DNA of 64,000 bases from Holothuria scabra (lineage: Eukaryota; Echinodermata; Holothuroidea; Aspidochirotida; Holothuriidae): NCBI GenBank assembly GCA_037179385.1, contig CM074185.1, forward strand, positions 9,109,371-9,173,370. Direction: 5' to 3'. Numbering within the stretch: position 1 is the first letter of the stretch; the number at the start of each line of letters is the position of its first letter. The notes under the pieces were generated by a model, which was not told the origin of the DNA, searched no databases, and saw only the letters and a program-made list of their open reading frames with translations. The position numbers and the translations under genes were made by a program. This document shows positions 11,994-21,227 of the stretch, in pieces.

Positions 11994-14286
11994 TGTGAGA
12001 TGCACAACAAAAATGTCACAAATTATTGAGCAATGTACCAAATTATTTCAAATGGATAAATATCAACAATTTATTTATCGGCTCAAGAATGTCCCAGGAA
12101 GATGGGAGTTGGATTGTAAGAATTCAATTTCTCCGGATTTTCAGACATAATAACTCATGATATACAGGCTACATAATCGACTTGAAGTTAGAAATATAAG
12201 GGTCACTTTAATATAATCCATGATGTGCATTTCCTTTATTTACTGGGTTTCATAATATTTGAAAATAATTCATACAGTTTACACAAATAGTAATGGAATA
12301 TAATATAATACGAAGACATTAAGGAAGTATATAAGCACTCTGAAATACTCAGAGATCTTATCGTGTGAGGTGCTGCCGAGGAAAAAGAAAAATACATAAA
12401 TCAAGCTGAGGCAGTATACCCGAAGACGGTGATATTACGTACGAACACGAAAAACTGTTCACCTTCGACCTTTAACACCTGCTCGGTTCAACGGTCCCCT
12501 GATCCCTTCCTAATTATCATTGATTCTTGCTCATCCTTGTCCCCACATACCCTACCTTTACCCACAATACTCTGCGCATGCATTACAAATTAACCCATTT
12601 AGGTGGTATTTGTTTGGAATTAGAAATCAAAGCAGCATCAGTTAAGACTGTCTTGAAAATTTTTATTCCCAGCTGGGGCGTTCTTGTCTTTTTCTCTAAT
12701 TATGGGGGCATATCCCAATGAGCAGGTGCATTAATTCGTCCGTTTGTTCGCCCTCAGACAGAGCACTTAAAGGAACCATTTTTTAATATGATAGAGAATA
12801 GGATGGGGTGTTTTGTAATCATTTAATAAAATTATATTAAATAAAGTGCCATTGGTGAGACAATGGGCTTAATTGAAGCGGTTCTGTGGAAATTATGGGC
12901 TTTAGACGCTGGCGGAGGCATACCAACTTTTAGTCAAAAACAAGGCTCGGAAAAGGGTGATTGAACTTTGAGTTGAAATAGAGAAAATCTTCACGGTCAT
13001 GATGTAGAAAATTGAAAAGGCCATGAATGGCCAACTTGTCAGCTTTCATGTGAGTGTTTGCTTGCACCCTGCGAAAACTTCGACAAGCTTTTAGAGGCCC
13101 GTTTACTTTTTGGATTAAATGTATAAGTCAACGGAGGAATTAATGGGGATATGTGCCTTATTTACCGTGCTTCTTGTGTTTTTAGATTTTATAAAAGGTG
13201 GCGCCTCACACACACAAGAAACAAAAACAAACAAACAAACAAAAGATTGAAGCCAAGCGTTCAAGGTCTCTGGCCGGTTGTGTGTCCTGTCAACTACAAC
13301 AGAGAACCAACTCAGGCGCCTCTCTAGTACCCTTCTGCATACAGTGACGCTCAGCGTGCTTTGTATACGACAGCAATCTTTCCTCGGGACTCCCCTCAAG
13401 GACCGGCGATACATTGGGGAGGAACACTACTCGCCTCCCAGTGCAATCAGAGTAGGACCATGTGTGAACACTACCGTCCGGTTTGGCGTCAACGTGCCGT
13501 ACAGGGTGTAGTAGGGGATGTCTTATATAGCTTGAACATCTGTATTATCACACGTTAGAGTAGAATTTTCAAAGTACAAATTTCAGCCAGATGTAGTGTT
13601 AGCAGAAAGGAATAATGTTTATTCAATACTCGTAGATTAAGTTTTCAATTATTTTTGCATGTTTCGTGACAAGATTTTCCTCTACGACTAATGTTTCTTC
13701 TTAATATTTCTCATTTTCGGTCCAAGTGGGGGCTTATGTTAAAGAAACGTCACTAGAACGTCACTAGAACGTCACAACATTTCTGGTTCGTAGTAAATCT
13801 GGAAGTTTGTTGTACGGTACGTGCTGTAGGATAATTTACATTGAGGACAGTTAAACCCACTGAGGTAACTGGAACTTAACACAATGTTTATGTTATACAT
13901 CTGTCGAGGTTTATTTCATTTTATAAATGAAACATTTTCTAGGATCTTGTCTCAGATCTGGATAATTTGCCTAAAAGAGGTTGTCTCATTATTTATTAGG
14001 GAGTATCTTACTTTTAATTAATTTTTGTAATGATAGAAAGAAAGCCGTTCTGAAAAATTTTTAAGAACTTTTTCAATAAATGGTTGAAAAATAATGCTAA
14101 ATGGGTAATTTTAAGAACGACACAACATTTACAATTAAAATACCTAGAATTAAAATAATCATCCCTATTAGTGTAATGGATCAGGTCATATCGTGCAGAC
14201 CTACAAAGTTTGGGACAAAATTCATTTCCTGGCGCACGTAATTTTGCAGCATGAAGATAGAATACGGCTATTCCGCTGGTTCTAAA
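11994..14286. repeat. Macrosatellite unit 5, partial, array edge
   Basis: Matches the other units up to the TTCTAAA at 14280-14286, then switches to a full-length SINE where units 1-4 have only that SINE's 3' tail. Weaker homology to the SINE-rich end of the unit resumes and continues to about 15250, so the array edge preserves a less deleted arrangement. Confidence 0.93.
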
Positions 14287-14496
14287 CGCTTCTCGGCCGT
14301 TAAACTGCATCCAGGTTGTGGCTTCTGTTCTATTCAGCCAGTCTAGAGCAGGACCACTCAGTGTTTGCCCTTTTGAGGGCGTACTTGTCCATTTGGGACG
14401 TTAAGCTCCTTAAGGGAGCAGAACTCCTCCGGGAGTAATCGTTTGGTTTTCGCCCCTTGGCTCTTCGCCAGAGAGTCGTGGGGACTTTTAGAAAAA
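14287..14496 (+). repeat. Full-length U2-headed SINE, type B
   Basis: Starts CGCTTCTCGGCC, exactly U2 snRNA nucleotides 3-14, then drifts (ATCTGTTCT survives as CTTCTGTTCTATTC). The body contains short hairpins (AGCTCCTTAAGGGAGC and CTCCTCCGGGAG). The tail is CGCCCCTTGGCTCTTCGCC...GACTTTTAGAAAAAA. Only this tail remains in units 1-4, so this copy defines the whole type B element, about 210 bp. Confidence 0.75.
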
Positions 14497-14497
14497 A

Positions 14498-14823
14498 GCC
14501 TTTTGGCTTAGATCATGTGTAGTATCTGTTCTGAAGTACTTGCTTGATTTGTTGGTTAATTTCTTGTAAATATCTTGTACAAAACTTGTTTATCTTGCCT
14601 TTACGTTCAGAAGAGTTAATAAATTGAAAGAAAAGTATCTGTTCTTTTCATCCAGTCAAGAATGGAGCCATGCATGGCAGACCAGTAATGTAAATAGTCT
14701 GAAGGCCTTGAGGTTGATCAAGTGTTGTCCTTAAGTGGACGTAATAGCTTCTTCGGGAAGCAGTACCAAGTTTGCTTTCGCCGAACGACCCTTTGCCAGA
14801 GGGTCGGGAGGACTTTTGAAAAA
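14498..14823 (+). repeat. U2-headed SINE, type A, most complete, interrupted
   Basis: The head (14498-14532) reads GCCTTTTGGCTTAGATCATG then TGTAGTATCTGTTCT, very close to U2. It is interrupted by a 101-bp insertion (14533-14633). The element resumes at 14634 through a body with GAGGTTGATCAAGTGTTGTC and GTAATAGCTTCTTCGGGAAG, and ends with CGCCGAACGACCC, GGGTCGGGAGG and GACTTTTGAAAAA. Without the insertion and duplicated target it is about 210 bp. Confidence 0.8.
14521..14645 (+). mobile_element. Short polyadenylated insertion with 12-bp TSD
   Basis: AGTATCTGTTCT at 14521-14532 is repeated exactly at 14634-14645. The 101 bp between (14533-14633) end with AATAAA followed within ~10 nt by an A-rich stretch. 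That is the layout of a 5'-truncated retroposed mRNA or LINE 3' end. The source transcript is not recognised. Confidence 0.75.
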
Positions 14824-15250
14824 GTGTTTTCGCCCCTTGGCTCTTCGCCAGAGAGTCGAGGGTACTTTTAGAAAAAAAAGGTTTCGCCGAACGGCCTTTT
14901 GCTAGAGGGTCGGAAGGGCTTTAGAAAAAAGCTTCTCGGCTCTTAGGCTGAGGACATGTGCAAAATCTGTTCTATTCATCCAGTCTAGAACAGAGCCGTA
15001 CATGACACACCAATGATGTAAATAGGCTGAGGGCCGTGAGGTTGGTCAAGTATTGTCTTTTGGTAGACGAAACTCAGACAATCTTGGACAAAGCTAGATG
15101 GAGCACCCCCCCCCCCCTCCGGCTCGCCGTGCTATGTTGGAAATGATAAGGCCCATTCAGGGCCCACCATTTTTTTAAGACCCATTATTGTACTGGGGGA
15201 CGGAAGTTTCGAAAATTGTTTTTTCTGTAGGACAAAACATTTCAAAGTTT
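14824..15250 (+). repeat. SINE tails, diverged U2 head and array-related flank
   Basis: A type B tail (14824-14878) is followed by a type A tail (14879-14930), then a diverged U2-like head from 14931 (GCTTCTCGGCTCTTAGGCTG) and its body. From about 15080 the sequence parallels the macrosatellite unit (C-rich tract at 15105-15119, GGGCCCACCATTTT) until about 15250, with many substitutions. It is an older, unhomogenised relative of the array unit. Confidence 0.75.
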
Positions 15251-15679
15251 GCGAGCAATGTCGTTTTCGATGTATCTCTCAGACAAATATATTCTTCTAA
15301 TTTCGAAATGACTTTTAATATTTTTCAAAACCCCAAGACGTTGGACTTGTAATTTTCCAACTTGAACCACGGAATCAGTACTTTGAAAACCTACTACGTG
15401 TTGTCCTAAGCAGGGAAGGCACTGACTTATACGTATGAATAGATTCCATTATTTCAAGTTTAAAATGACGTTTAAAGTTTGCTAGTCTTGTCTACCCAAT
15501 CTCTCGTTCATTCATAGTAAGGGCGTATGTCAAAAGAACCATATGTGATACGAATGCCTCAAAGTCGTTTCTAGAACTTAATCTGATTGGAAAACATCTA
15601 GTCACATCGTTAAGTTTACTGCCGGTATGCGCCCTCATTTTGTGTGAATGGAAGATATGTAAGGCGCGACTAATGTGCA
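15251..15679. other. No gene seen
   Basis: Unrecognised AT-rich sequence between the array flank and the LINE remnant. No coding signal, RNA gene or clear repeat was found. Confidence 0.5.
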
Positions 15680-17470
15680 TCTGGCAATTTATTTATGGAA
15701 TTTTACATTCCACCCAATATATTTACTCACCCACTCACAACTAACTTACCCACCCAATTTATTTACAAACGCAGTTTACTTAACCACGCACCTAGACGTT
15801 TTATTTCTACACGCAGTTAATTTTCCCTCAAAATTTAGCTATGGCAGATCCATCAAATTCTTACAGTATGCGGATGATGCTACTTGCATTGCCACCAATT
15901 TGCGGGATATCAAGCAATTCCTTCTGTCTACTAAACTTTTTGAAAAGGCGAAAGGGGCTTCTGTCAACTTACAGATAACTGCTGGCATGAAGTTAGGGGA
16001 ATTTAGGGGAAAATCTTCCTGGAGACATTGGCAGGAGTAGTACATCTATCAAGGTCACTGGGGTCACTTTTGGTACTGCTAGTGTTATTGAGGGTAATTG
16101 GGGAAGGAAGCTTGAGTAGATTAAAACCATGATGAATGTATGGAAAGTTAGGGAGCCAACCATCCTCGGCAAAGTTCAAGTTGTAAATGAAGTGATTTTT
16201 CCTGTATTGTTTTTTTGCACCAATGTTCCCTGAAAAGAAGCAGTTGATTAAAGAAACCAATCGATCTGTGTTTGCCTTCATCTGGTCTGGGAAAACTGAG
16301 CAGTTTCTTGGTCTACTGCCATGCTCAACAGGGGTGGTGGGGGATTGGGATTAGACAACCTTGAACCAAAGTTGAATGGTTTATTAGTAAGACCGTTTGT
16401 CCCTTTTGTCGGGAAGTCCTCTACAGGGTAGTTTCCTCTTACTTCGTTATTTCATGGCTAGCTCGCTCCGCAGCCTGTGCCCTCATCTATGGCCTAACTC
16501 CCTACCGAACAATGCCCGGTGTAGTCGGAATTAATCAAAATCTGTTGCTCTTATTAAGTTTTTGCACGCTTTAGACGCCGGGTTTGTAGTTAAGTGCTCG
16601 AAATTGACATTGTGTGTCTTTTGAAGCCGAAAGCTGTTACACTTAAGACACTTTCCTACTCTGCCTTGGGAGGATATTTGAAGGGGTGTGCGTAATAAAG
16701 TCCTTTACAGAAAGTACGCCGATTTCAAGTGGCGGTTGTGCCAAAGAGTATTGTTTACGGGAGAGTTATTGAAGAAGTGGGTAAGCCGAGTTGCTGTAGC
16801 TGTACTACATGTGGGTTTGCCACTGAGTCGATCAGGCACATGTTTTGGGATTGTCGGGGAATCTATCACTGCTTAGCGTGGGTAAGCCGAGTTGCTCGGG
16901 CATCAGGGTAGTTTTCAATTGCAACCTCTTTCTGTATGGTTTTCCTGAGTGTAGGTTTGCTAGGGATACTTTTGTACGGCTGTGGTTTGTTTTTTGTGCT
17001 GCGAAATTTTTCATTTGGAAGGCCAGTTGTAAATATGTTTTTGACAAGAAGTATATTCCCGATAAAGCAATGATCGAATGAATTCAGTATGACATAAAGA
17101 CACGTGTTGAAGAGGATTTTAACAGATTGCCTTTTAAAAAGTGTAAAAGAATTTGGGTCCAGGGAAGTTTTTTGGTTTTTGTTGATATGGACAAAAGTTT
17201 GAAATTTAGTGGAGCTCTTAGATGAGTATGAAGAATTTGGGGTATGTAAAATATTTCTGTCGATTCATTTATTGCGTAAAATTGTTTTAAGTCTTGTAGC
17301 GATCGTAATTTGTTCTGTTTAGAGGTGAATAAGTATTCATAGTGTCTTGATTACTTTGTAAATTCCTTATCTCCCTTTTAATTTTGAAATTAATGATGAA
17401 AAATAGCAATTATTAACATTTTTGTATTGTTCATTTCAATGTAAAAGTTTGAATAAAATTGAAAAAAATC
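15680..17470 (+). pseudogene. Decayed LINE ORF2, reverse transcriptase and C-terminus
   Basis: A frame with SIKFLQYADDATCIATN contains the reverse-transcriptase catalytic YADD (15867-15878). Further on, in shifting frames, come VTFGTASVIEGNWGRKLE, then MMNVWKVREPTILGKVQVV and VIFPVLF, the usual order of the RT thumb region (W..R..TLLGK..V). Near 16792-16856 there is CCSCTTCGFATESIRHMFW followed by DC, the C-terminal Cys/His motif of L1/Tx1-type LINEs, then KFFIWKASCKYVF and a stop near 17224. The 3' end has AATAAA near 17453 followed by an A-rich run. Several stops and frameshifts make it dead. L1/Tx1-like affinity is judged by eye. Confidence 0.8.
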
Positions 17471-17479
17471 TTTCAAAAT

Positions 17480-17700
17480 CTAGCTATTTATCGACCCAAT
17501 TTATTTACCCAGGCAGTTTATTTATCCACCCGATTTATTTACTCAATTCATTTACCCATACACTTTTGTCCCCTGTCACACAATTAACGATTGTTATGAT
17601 GCTAAAGGTTGCAGTATCAGCAACGTTAATTACCTATAGATCAATCAAATTCTGCTTGTTGGCCTACAATGCGTCATGTGGTCTTTTTCAAATGCAGAAT
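17480..17700 (+). repeat. Second, more decayed copy of the LINE segment
   Basis: The run with repeated AATTTATTTAC and CACCC motifs followed by AGATCAATCAAATTCT and TACAATGCGTCATG parallels 15690-15890 (GCAGATCCATCAAATTCTTA, then TATGCGGATGAT). The LINE remnant is therefore flanked by directly repeated pieces. It has no coding capacity. Confidence 0.5.
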
Positions 17701-18534
17701 ATAACAATGAAACTCATACACTCTTATAGGATCTGAATTGCATTTGGCCTGTGGCTTGTAAGTAGACTTTAAGCAGTCGTTATTTTGAACTTTTGTTTGT
17801 AGTAGGATGAAAAAATTCCCACTTCAATAAAAACTGTTAGTGAACATATAATTGCAAAATGATCCTAAGAAAAGTATCAGATAATATGCCGTCACGTTTG
17901 AAAGTGGCTTCAAACGAATTTTCAGGCAAACTTGTTAAATTTTTCCTGCGTCAAAGTGAAATGCCAAATTGAAAATTGAAAATACCGCCACCAATATTCC
18001 GGTTCCCAGACTCACTGTTTCTAGTTTCATACTCAAAAATCGTGATCACATAGGCTGCACTAATACGTCTTAACTTGGCGATTACTGGTGGTAGTGCAAT
18101 TAGAACAAAATGAAAAGTTTCTTCTTAGTTTTGTTACATCCTCCGCCGGATTACCTCCTATCGCTTCGGGGAGGAAATGAAGCTCACTATACAAACGGCT
18201 GGAATAGTCACATTTCACATCTGATTAATTGACAGATTATGAAAACTACATGAAACTAACAAGAAGTGAAATTGAGAAAAGAGAGTATGAACAATAGCTA
18301 TGGCGTCACCACTGCATTATTCATACTCCCAGTTGACTGATTTCTAAGGTGCATTTAACAACAATTAGAGTCTGATCTGCTTGCGATTAAGAAAATCTGG
18401 CAAAAAATAATAGCACTACGATAACCCATACCAATACTGAGGGCGCTCATAATATAATACCGGTATGATGTAATGCAACTTCAACTTTAATAAAGGCGTA
18501 TGGGTTGTAGCTTAGAGTACTCGAATAAATTATC
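17701..18534. other. Intergenic, 3' flank of the NAT gene
   Basis: No gene recognised. On the minus strand an ATTAAA (18489-18494) lies about 40 nt after the NAT stop codon and could serve as its polyadenylation signal. Confidence 0.5.
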
Positions 18535-19464
18535 TCAATTCAATTTACTAATTTGACAAGCCTTTTCAAGTTTCTTAACTGAATACTGTGGGTAATGCTT
18601 CTGAAAAAATTCTAGCAATTCTGATTTCGTCATTTTAACTTTTTCAGTAGTTTGATCTTCCATATTAAAAAATGTTGCATTAATTTGACCGTCAGGACAA
18701 ACAATACTTATCCTTTTTTCTTCCAGAAAACCATAGAACACAAAGGTGTTGAAAGGCTTTGGTAAGGGCAAATTGTGCTTTTCGTTTGTTTGAATATACA
18801 AATAATTGAAATCCATCCAATCAGATCTCTTATTGAGCCAGTATATCATTCTTATTTGCCACTTTGTTCCTCTTGAGTCCTTCAAGACGTGTTTTGCTGA
18901 ACCATCTGATGGAGACAGGCTACCAAGGTGTAGAATGTTGTTATCAGTCTTGAAAAATTTGTTCCTCACTTGATACGACGAATATTCTGGGGACTCTGTA
19001 TCAAAATTAACCGGGATAGCTTCTCCAAGGGGCCATCTCATTCCAGAATCGACAAGATGAAGGCTCCCAGGGTACGAAACATCACAAACTAATGTACTGA
19101 TGTGGGTTTGTTTCTCACCATCTCGCAATGTACTTTTTCCAGGAATGTGGATTACGGTATACCCTAGATGATCTAAAAGAACCTTTGCGAAAGGATTAAT
19201 CCATCGACATGTACCACCTTCCCCTGAAAACATATGACGTTTCCAGTCTTCTGGCTTAAATTGAGATATTGGACCTTCCGTTAGAAGGTTTATGTTGGTG
19301 AAGGGTATTCTCCTATCTAACTCTTTGATGATGCGATTCAAAAACTCCAACGATTTTCCACCAATGGGAATTTGTGAGATGGGAATACCAAGATTGGACT
19401 CTAAAAAATTGTATGCTTCATCTTTCGTCAAAGGGTAAGACCGGCTTTTGCTGGTTTTTGAGGA
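18535..19464 (-). CDS. NAT exon 2, catalytic domain
   Basis: Acceptor TTTTTTGTTCCAG|TCC at 19465. It carries the whole NAT catalytic domain (triad Cys133, His168, Asp186 in the joined protein) and ends with TGA at 18535-18537. The frame upstream of the acceptor meets a stop within ~30 nt, confirming that the exon begins at the acceptor. Confidence 0.88.
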   Translation of the reverse strand, partial: SSKTSKSRSYPLTKDEAYNFLESNLGIPISQIPIGGKSLEFLNRIIKELDRRIPFTNINLLTEGPISQFKPEDWKRHMFSGEGGTCRWINPFAKVLLDHLGYTVIHIPGKSTLRDGEKQTHISTLVCDVSYPGSLHLVDSGMRWPLGEAIPVNFDTESPEYSSYQVRNKFFKTDNNILHLGSLSPSDGSAKHVLKDSRGTKWQIRMIYWLNKRSDWMDFNYLYIQTNEKHNLPLPKPFNTFVFYGFLEEKRISIVCPDGQINATFFNMEDQTTEKVKMTKSELLEFFQKHYPQYSVKKLEKACQISKLN

Positions 19465-20089
19465 CTGGAACAAAAAACATAAATATTAACAATTGCAGAT
19501 GTAATATTTCCTTTGCAGTATAAATGATAATGAGTTGCCAGTGAGTGAAGATAATTTTGTCCGTACTTACTGATGCACCCGTGGCTAGCGTTTAAAGAAA
19601 TTTCTGAAGGCATGCATTACATACATGGCAGGTCATTCATTGTCAGGGACGATGGTACAAGCCCCCATGCGATGGATGGGGCCCGTACCCTGAAAAGGAT
19701 TCTGGTTTGGGAGAAAAAATTCGGGGGGCGGGGGCAAAAATTGTCGAGGTGGACCAAATGTGTGGTATTGTATTTATTCAATGGCAAACTTCAAAATCTA
19801 TAGGAATGCGATTTTTCCGAAGGAAGCTACAACAGCCGTAATCCTCAATCTTTCAAATGTTATCTCATGTACAAGTGTGACCAGAGGTGTTAGACTGTAA
19901 AAGGTAATCTCAAATTTTCATCAAACCTATTTCACAGAATCAACTCACCGCTGTAGCAGGGATGGCTGCATCTTGTCTGGCTGATCGTAATATCGTGTAT
20001 GTATTATGTAGACTTCTGCAGGACTCCCTCCACCGTAATGACGGGTAGCTAAATCTTAAAAGATGTGATAAGTTCAAAAAAGCCTCCAT
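18535..20089 (-). CDS. Arylamine N-acetyltransferase with mitochondrial-type leader, 2 exons
   Basis: Spliced gene: exon 1 20089-19949 (47 codons), GT-AG intron 19948-19465, exon 2 19464-18535 (309 codons plus stop), phase 0, 356 residues. NAT enzymes transfer acetyl from acetyl-CoA to arylamines and hydrazines through a Cys-His-Asp triad. Visible here are RRIPFTNINLL (family RxPFENL), GEGGTCRW with the GGxC nucleophile (Cys133), HISTLV (His168) and HLVDSGMRWPLG (Asp186), in the family order and at about the usual spacing. Exon 2 has no early Met, so exon 1 is needed for the start; its ATG has A at -3 and G at +4. Exon 1 encodes MEAFLNLSHLLRFSYPSLRW and more Arg/Ser residues with almost no acid, like a mitochondrial targeting sequence. 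Typical NATs are ~280-290 residues. The family is firm; the leader's function is inference. Confidence 0.87.
19949..20089 (-). CDS. NAT exon 1, putative mitochondrial presequence
   Basis: ATG at 20089; donor GCG|GTGAGT at 19948. The open frame joins exon 2 in phase 0. The peptide is rich in Arg, Ser and Leu, with one Glu near the start and one more before the end. A possible 5'UTR splice acceptor (polypyrimidine run then CAG) lies just upstream at about 20147, so a further noncoding exon may exist. Confidence 0.75.
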
Positions 20090-20392
20090 GTTCCTTCAAA
20101 TAATTCTAATCTTTAAGATGGACCCGGGCGTGGCCACGTAGGTTGTCTGAAAAAGAGTATATACCAAAACACAAATTTGGGTGTTTCTAGTCAATCGCCC
20201 TCACTTTTCTGCATTATACGATTTTACACCAAGCTCTGGTTTGCAAAGGGGGGGGTCCAAGAATCGTCCTATTTGTATACCAAGATTTAAAAAGGAGCCC
20301 AAAACGAACCATACTCTCAACACGGGGGATTCTTACTAGATTGAAAGTTCACTAGATTGGGGGTTTACTAGATCGACGGCATTGGAGACGAA

Positions 20393-21060
20393 CATAGGCG
20401 TACGGGAGCATTTCAGTTTGGGGGGGGGGGCAGAGGATTCTCTGCCCGAAAGACTACCTAAGCGGAGCGCCACCATCGGTTGGCGCGGAACGTACAGAAA
20501 ATTTTGAAAAATCGCAACCCCTCAGACAGCCAGAAATGGCCTTTCCCAGGCTTATAAGCAGAATCAAAGCCGTTGATATTTTGAACTTTCGTTTGCCATA
20601 AAATTATCACCAAAAATGAGCAAATCTACAAAAAGGTAAAAAAAAAACTCCCAGATGAAATGTACCACTACCATTGGATGACTTTGGGCGTTCTACAAAC
20701 TATTTTACGTCATGCAGCATGAGATTATCATCAATATAATTTTGAAAATTGAAAAACTTCAGAAACCCTTTGCATTGTCATGGAGGGCGAAAGACAGATT
20801 CTCAGCGCTCCGCGCCACCATGGCTTGGCCCGGAACGCCCCAAAATTTTGGCCCAAAACGCCGCCAAGATCGCTGGAAATGGCACTTCCAAGGCTATTTA
20901 AGAGTTCCCACAACGGTTGGCGCGGAGAGAAGAAGAAAATTTTGGGCTTTAAATCCCCTTCAGATGGCCGGAAATAGCACTTCCCACGTGTTTTTAACTG
21001 AATGTACTCAGCCGCAAATGCGGCAATATTTGAATGGATTTCAGCTAACCTAAGGCAGTA
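20393..21060. repeat. Repeated GC-rich motif block inside the hAT-like element
   Basis: GCGGAGCGCCACCATCGGTT near 20462 recurs as CTCCGCGCCACCATGGCTTG near 20809, and GGTTGGCGCGGA recurs at 20478 and 20915. GGAAATGGCACTTCC-type motifs recur at 20533, 20875 and 20970. Related blocks, partly decayed, lie at 49100-49220 and 49495-49600. It is a dispersed repeat with internal duplication and encodes no protein I recognise. Confidence 0.6.
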
Positions 21061-21227
21061 CCTTACCCTTTAACAGGAAAACCCAAAGTAGTTGTGTCAC
21101 CCTGTGAGAAACTTTCTTTGCGTTAGATTTCCTTGATGCAAAATGGTGCTATGTTTGGCAAAACTTTAGATTATAGGCCTAAGTTTAAGAATTTTCCCTT
21201 TTTGGGGAGCATGAAAAATATCTAAAT

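Larger units (their letters stand above)
1..14286. repeat. 3-kb tandem macrosatellite array, 5 copies
   Basis: Five head-to-tail copies of one unit start at 1, 3002, 6000, 9000 and 11994; the fifth stops matching at 14286. Unit lengths are about 3001, 2998, 3000 and 2994 bp. Copies differ by scattered single bases and by length changes in an ACAA-type microsatellite (about 1221-1257 in unit 1), in a G tract (about 2757-2769) and in short A tracts, so they are near-identical and were recently homogenised. Position 1 already sits at the unit start, so the array probably continues to the left. The small open frames repeated in every unit show no recognisable domain and I do not call them genes. 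The last ~700 bp of each unit is SINE-derived; the first ~2290 bp is unrecognised. Confidence 0.97.

Noticed and set aside
19573..19613. Alternative NAT first exon starting ATGCCTTCAG with donor ATCA|GTAAGT
   Set aside because: Joining it to exon 2 shifts the frame and meets a stop within ~15 codons. The exon at 20089-19949 joins in phase 0.
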